Positions 4,998 through 6,189 of a DNA stretch of 6,189 bases are shown here, piece by piece. The position numbers were made by a program, and so were the translations under genes. Under the pieces are notes generated by a model, which worked only from the letters and a program-made list of their open reading frames with translations, did not search any database and was not told the origin of the DNA. This DNA is from Dehalococcoidales bacterium. Its GTDB lineage: Bacteria; Chloroflexota; Dehalococcoidia; Dehalococcoidales; GCA-2688105. The DNA lies in contig DAOWJS010000097.1 of assembly GCA_030640255.1 (NCBI GenBank), positions 1 through 6,189 of the forward strand, written 5' to 3'. Numbering within the stretch: position 1 is the first letter of the stretch; each line of letters opens with the position of its first letter.

Positions 4998-5912
4998 TTA
5001 CGTTAGATAGATAATGGTTATGCCGCCGACAATCATGGTGGTAGCCGCGAGCCGCAAGGCCAGCATCCCTTTACCGGGCTGCCATTCGAGAAACATAGGC
5101 GAGACGCGGCTCAGGATAAGGGCGAATATAACCACGAAGATAGGACGACTGCCAATGATAGTTGAAACCAGAGACACTGCCCCCCTCTCTATCGACCAGA
5201 GTAACAGTAATATTCCCACGAAGGCTAAGGTCTCATTGAAAGCAAGCAGACCTATAGCTGAATTCTTTTGTTTCATGTTACTCAGCTGGCTGAGGATGTG
5301 GGGACGTATTGAGATGAGCAGGAAGATGCCCGACAGGCAAAATCCGCCGAGCCAGGCCATATTCCAGAATGAGATGTAGGCCAGGGCATACTTGCTGGCT
5401 ATGTTGGCTATGGCAAAAAACAGGCTGGAACCGAAAAGAAGGAGGAGGGGCTTGCTCAGCCAGATAGTAGCGCCGGATGGGCTCTGTTTAACCGATATCA
5501 TTACTGCCCCGGCGACTACCATAATTATCGCTAGCCACCTTAGGTAACTAAGGCTCTCTCCCAGTAACGGTACCGCCATGATGGCTACGAAAATGGGGTA
5601 GGTGTAGACTACGGGTATAACCCGTGATACCTCCTCTCTCATCATAGTGTAGAGCATGATGGTGGCGGCAGCAGTGCGGAGTATGCCTGAGACTACCCCT
5701 GCCAGTACCGGCCATAGGGCAGTGCCCTCGGGTAATGGAAATAGAGTAAATAATATCCAGCCATAAGTTAGATGAACAATGCCCACCGGCAGCAAGAACG
5801 CCCTTAAGCTTGGCATTCGTTTGGAGAGGAGGTGGCTGTCAATTATGTTCACTACCCCGAGGATAGCTGCACCCAGTAATGCGGTGTTAACCCAGCTCAA
5901 TAGTATTGGCAC
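4998..5912 (-). CDS. EamA/DMT-family membrane transporter, ten predicted helices
   Basis: A 304-residue integral membrane protein of the drug/metabolite transporter superfamily, built as two five-helix EamA repeats. Predicted helices lie at about 8-24, 38-58, 66-88, 98-117, 124-141, 154-172, 182-202, 219-240, 246-268 and 284-303. REEVSRVIPVVYTYPIFVAI followed by VPLLGES ends the first repeat in the usual EamA manner. ERGAVSLVSTIIGSRPIFVV is the matching part of the second, although the typical GE after that helix is replaced by SR. The substrate is unknown; relatives export amino acids, metabolites or drugs. A GTG start at 5912 is used, with only a weak AGAAG 3 nt upstream; an in-frame TTG at 5900 is an alternative. 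The promoter ahead of it and the separate promoter of the downstream gene argue against strict co-transcription. Confidence 0.9.
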   Translation of the reverse strand: MPILLSWVNTALLGAAILGVVNIIDSHLLSKRMPSLRAFLLPVGIVHLTYGWILFTLFPLPEGTALWPVLAGVVSGILRTAAATIMLYTMMREEVSRVIPVVYTYPIFVAIMAVPLLGESLSYLRWLAIIMVVAGAVMISVKQSPSGATIWLSKPLLLLFGSSLFFAIANIASKYALAYISFWNMAWLGGFCLSGIFLLISIRPHILSQLSNMKQKNSAIGLLAFNETLAFVGILLLLWSIERGAVSLVSTIIGSRPIFVVIFALILSRVSPMFLEWQPGKGMLALRLAATTMIVGGITIIYLT

Positions 5913-5935
5913 TCACTTCTAGGGAAATAATCAAC

Positions 5936-5944
5936 ACTATAGCA
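5936..5944 (-). promoter_or_regulatory. Extended -10 promoter of the transporter gene
   Basis: TGCTATAGT (5944-5936 on the minus strand) is an extended -10 with 5 of 6 matches. It predicts a start near 5929 and a leader of about 17 nt before the GTG. No good -35 is seen; TTTAAC at 16 nt matches 3 of 6. ACACTAT occurs twice on the plus strand (5934-5940 and 5946-5952), with starts 12 nt apart across the box. Confidence 0.5.
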
Positions 5945-5981
5945 TACACTATGTCAGGTTAAATGCAAAGTTTTCTGTTTG

Positions 5982-6060
5982 TTGAGATTGTTTATCAACC
6001 TCACCCCCTTTAGATTAGCCTCATGTCATGGCGAGGCACAAAGTGCCGAAGCAATCTCAA
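5982..6060. repeat. REP-like palindromic element with 9-bp terminal inverted repeats
   Basis: TTGAGATTG (5982-5990) and CAATCTCAA (6052-6060) are perfect inverted repeats 79 nt apart end to end. The right half, GTCATGGCGAG...CGAAGCAATCTC (about 6025-6058), follows a repeat pattern that I recall as common between genes in several bacterial groups. It contains the hairpin GGCAC-AAA-GTGCC (6035-6047). It lies within the left part of the second two-hairpin repeat, right after the shared head sequence. No coding potential is present. Confidence 0.6.
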
Positions 6061-6189
6061 GAAACAACACAGATTTTAATTAGGTAACCCTATCCCCTTT
6101 ATCCTTGCCAAAGCAGGCAAGGACTTTATCCCCTTCCCCTTGATAAGGGGAAGGGGAAGGAATAGAAAAGAGGGGCTACGCCCCTCTTA
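5997..6189 (+). repeat. Two-hairpin intergenic repeat, copy 2, interrupted; may continue past the window
   Basis: The head AACCTCACCCCCTTTA (5997-6012) is identical to that of copy 1. A second, diverged head (6086-6101, 13 of 16 bases the same) follows the REP-like element. The first hairpin (6129-6141 with 6145-6157, loop GAT) is a perfect 13-bp stem whose sequence differs from copy 1 in both arms. The second (6168-6176 with 6180-6188, loop TAC) has the same stem as copy 1 with one loop change. Both copies point the same way and bracket the gene block. Confidence 0.85.
6097..6131 (+). repeat. 19-nt hairpin insertion flanked by 8-bp direct repeats inside copy 2
   Basis: CTTTATCC occurs at 6097-6104 and again at 6124-6131. 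Between them is a 19-nt segment which, with the preceding TCC overlap, forms the hairpin TCCTTGCC-AAAGCA-GGCAAGGA (6102-6123). Copy 1 has a single CTTTATCC at the equivalent place (137-144), so copy 2 carries 27 extra bases. This has the look of an insertion with target duplication, though slippage is also possible. Confidence 0.55.

Noticed and set aside
5014..5379. 121-codon plus-strand frame opposite the EamA transporter
   Set aside because: Antisense to transmembrane coding sequence; no promoter or ribosome site, and the composition is typical of a shadow frame.
125..6189. The two flanking repeats as ends of a composite mobile element carrying the gene block
   Set aside because: They are short, in direct orientation and interrupted differently. 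The enclosed genes are core housekeeping genes, with no transposase or integrase.
5982..6189. Right-end repeats as a CRISPR array
   Set aside because: There is no regular repeat-spacer periodicity; the repeats are hairpins and nested heads of unequal spacing, and no cas genes are present.

Overview
The window looks like a housekeeping segment of a bacterial chromosome, moderate in GC. It is most likely from a Chloroflexota lineage of the Dehalococcoidia type. That placement rests on remembered gene order (metallophosphoesterase, rsmA, ispE) and on the style of the intergenic repeats: C-rich hairpin elements and a GCGAG...CGAAGCAATCTC motif. It is an inference and is not proven by any marker in the window.

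Layout. Positions 1-293 are mostly non-coding. The left edge may hold the first ten codons of a gene running leftwards off the window, preceded by a Shine-Dalgarno and tandem TATAAT boxes. A two-hairpin intergenic repeat follows at 125-199. Positions 294-977 (+) encode an unrecognised protein with two N-terminal membrane helices, and its stop codon lies inside a 10-bp hairpin. Positions 1133-3650 (+) form a compact operon: a YfcE-like metallophosphoesterase, rsmA (16S rRNA dimethyladenosine methyltransferase) and ispE (MEP-pathway kinase). The internal gaps are 18 nt and 1 nt. Two genes read the other way: a class II tRNA nucleotidyltransferase/poly(A) polymerase family gene (3660-4925) converges on ispE with only 9 nt between stop codons, and an EamA/DMT transporter (4998-5912) lies upstream of it. 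Positions 5913-6189 are non-coding. They hold a second, more elaborate copy of the two-hairpin repeat, interrupted by a REP-like element and by a 19-nt hairpin insertion flanked by 8-bp direct repeats.

Function. rsmA and the cca-like gene serve translation (ribosome maturation, tRNA 3' end repair) and ispE supplies isoprenoid precursors. The metallophosphoesterase and the transporter have no identifiable substrate. No defence system, CRISPR array, integrase, transposase, rRNA or tRNA is visible. I do not see a clear new multi-gene system.

The most unusual features are small-scale. rsmA has no ATG, GTG or suitably placed TTG start, and appears to begin at a CTG six bases after a strong Shine-Dalgarno. 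The two promoters driving rightward transcription are extended -10 elements placed so that transcription would start at or next to the A of the ATG (leaderless mRNAs). The two hairpin repeats flanking the gene block keep perfect stems although their stem sequences differ.
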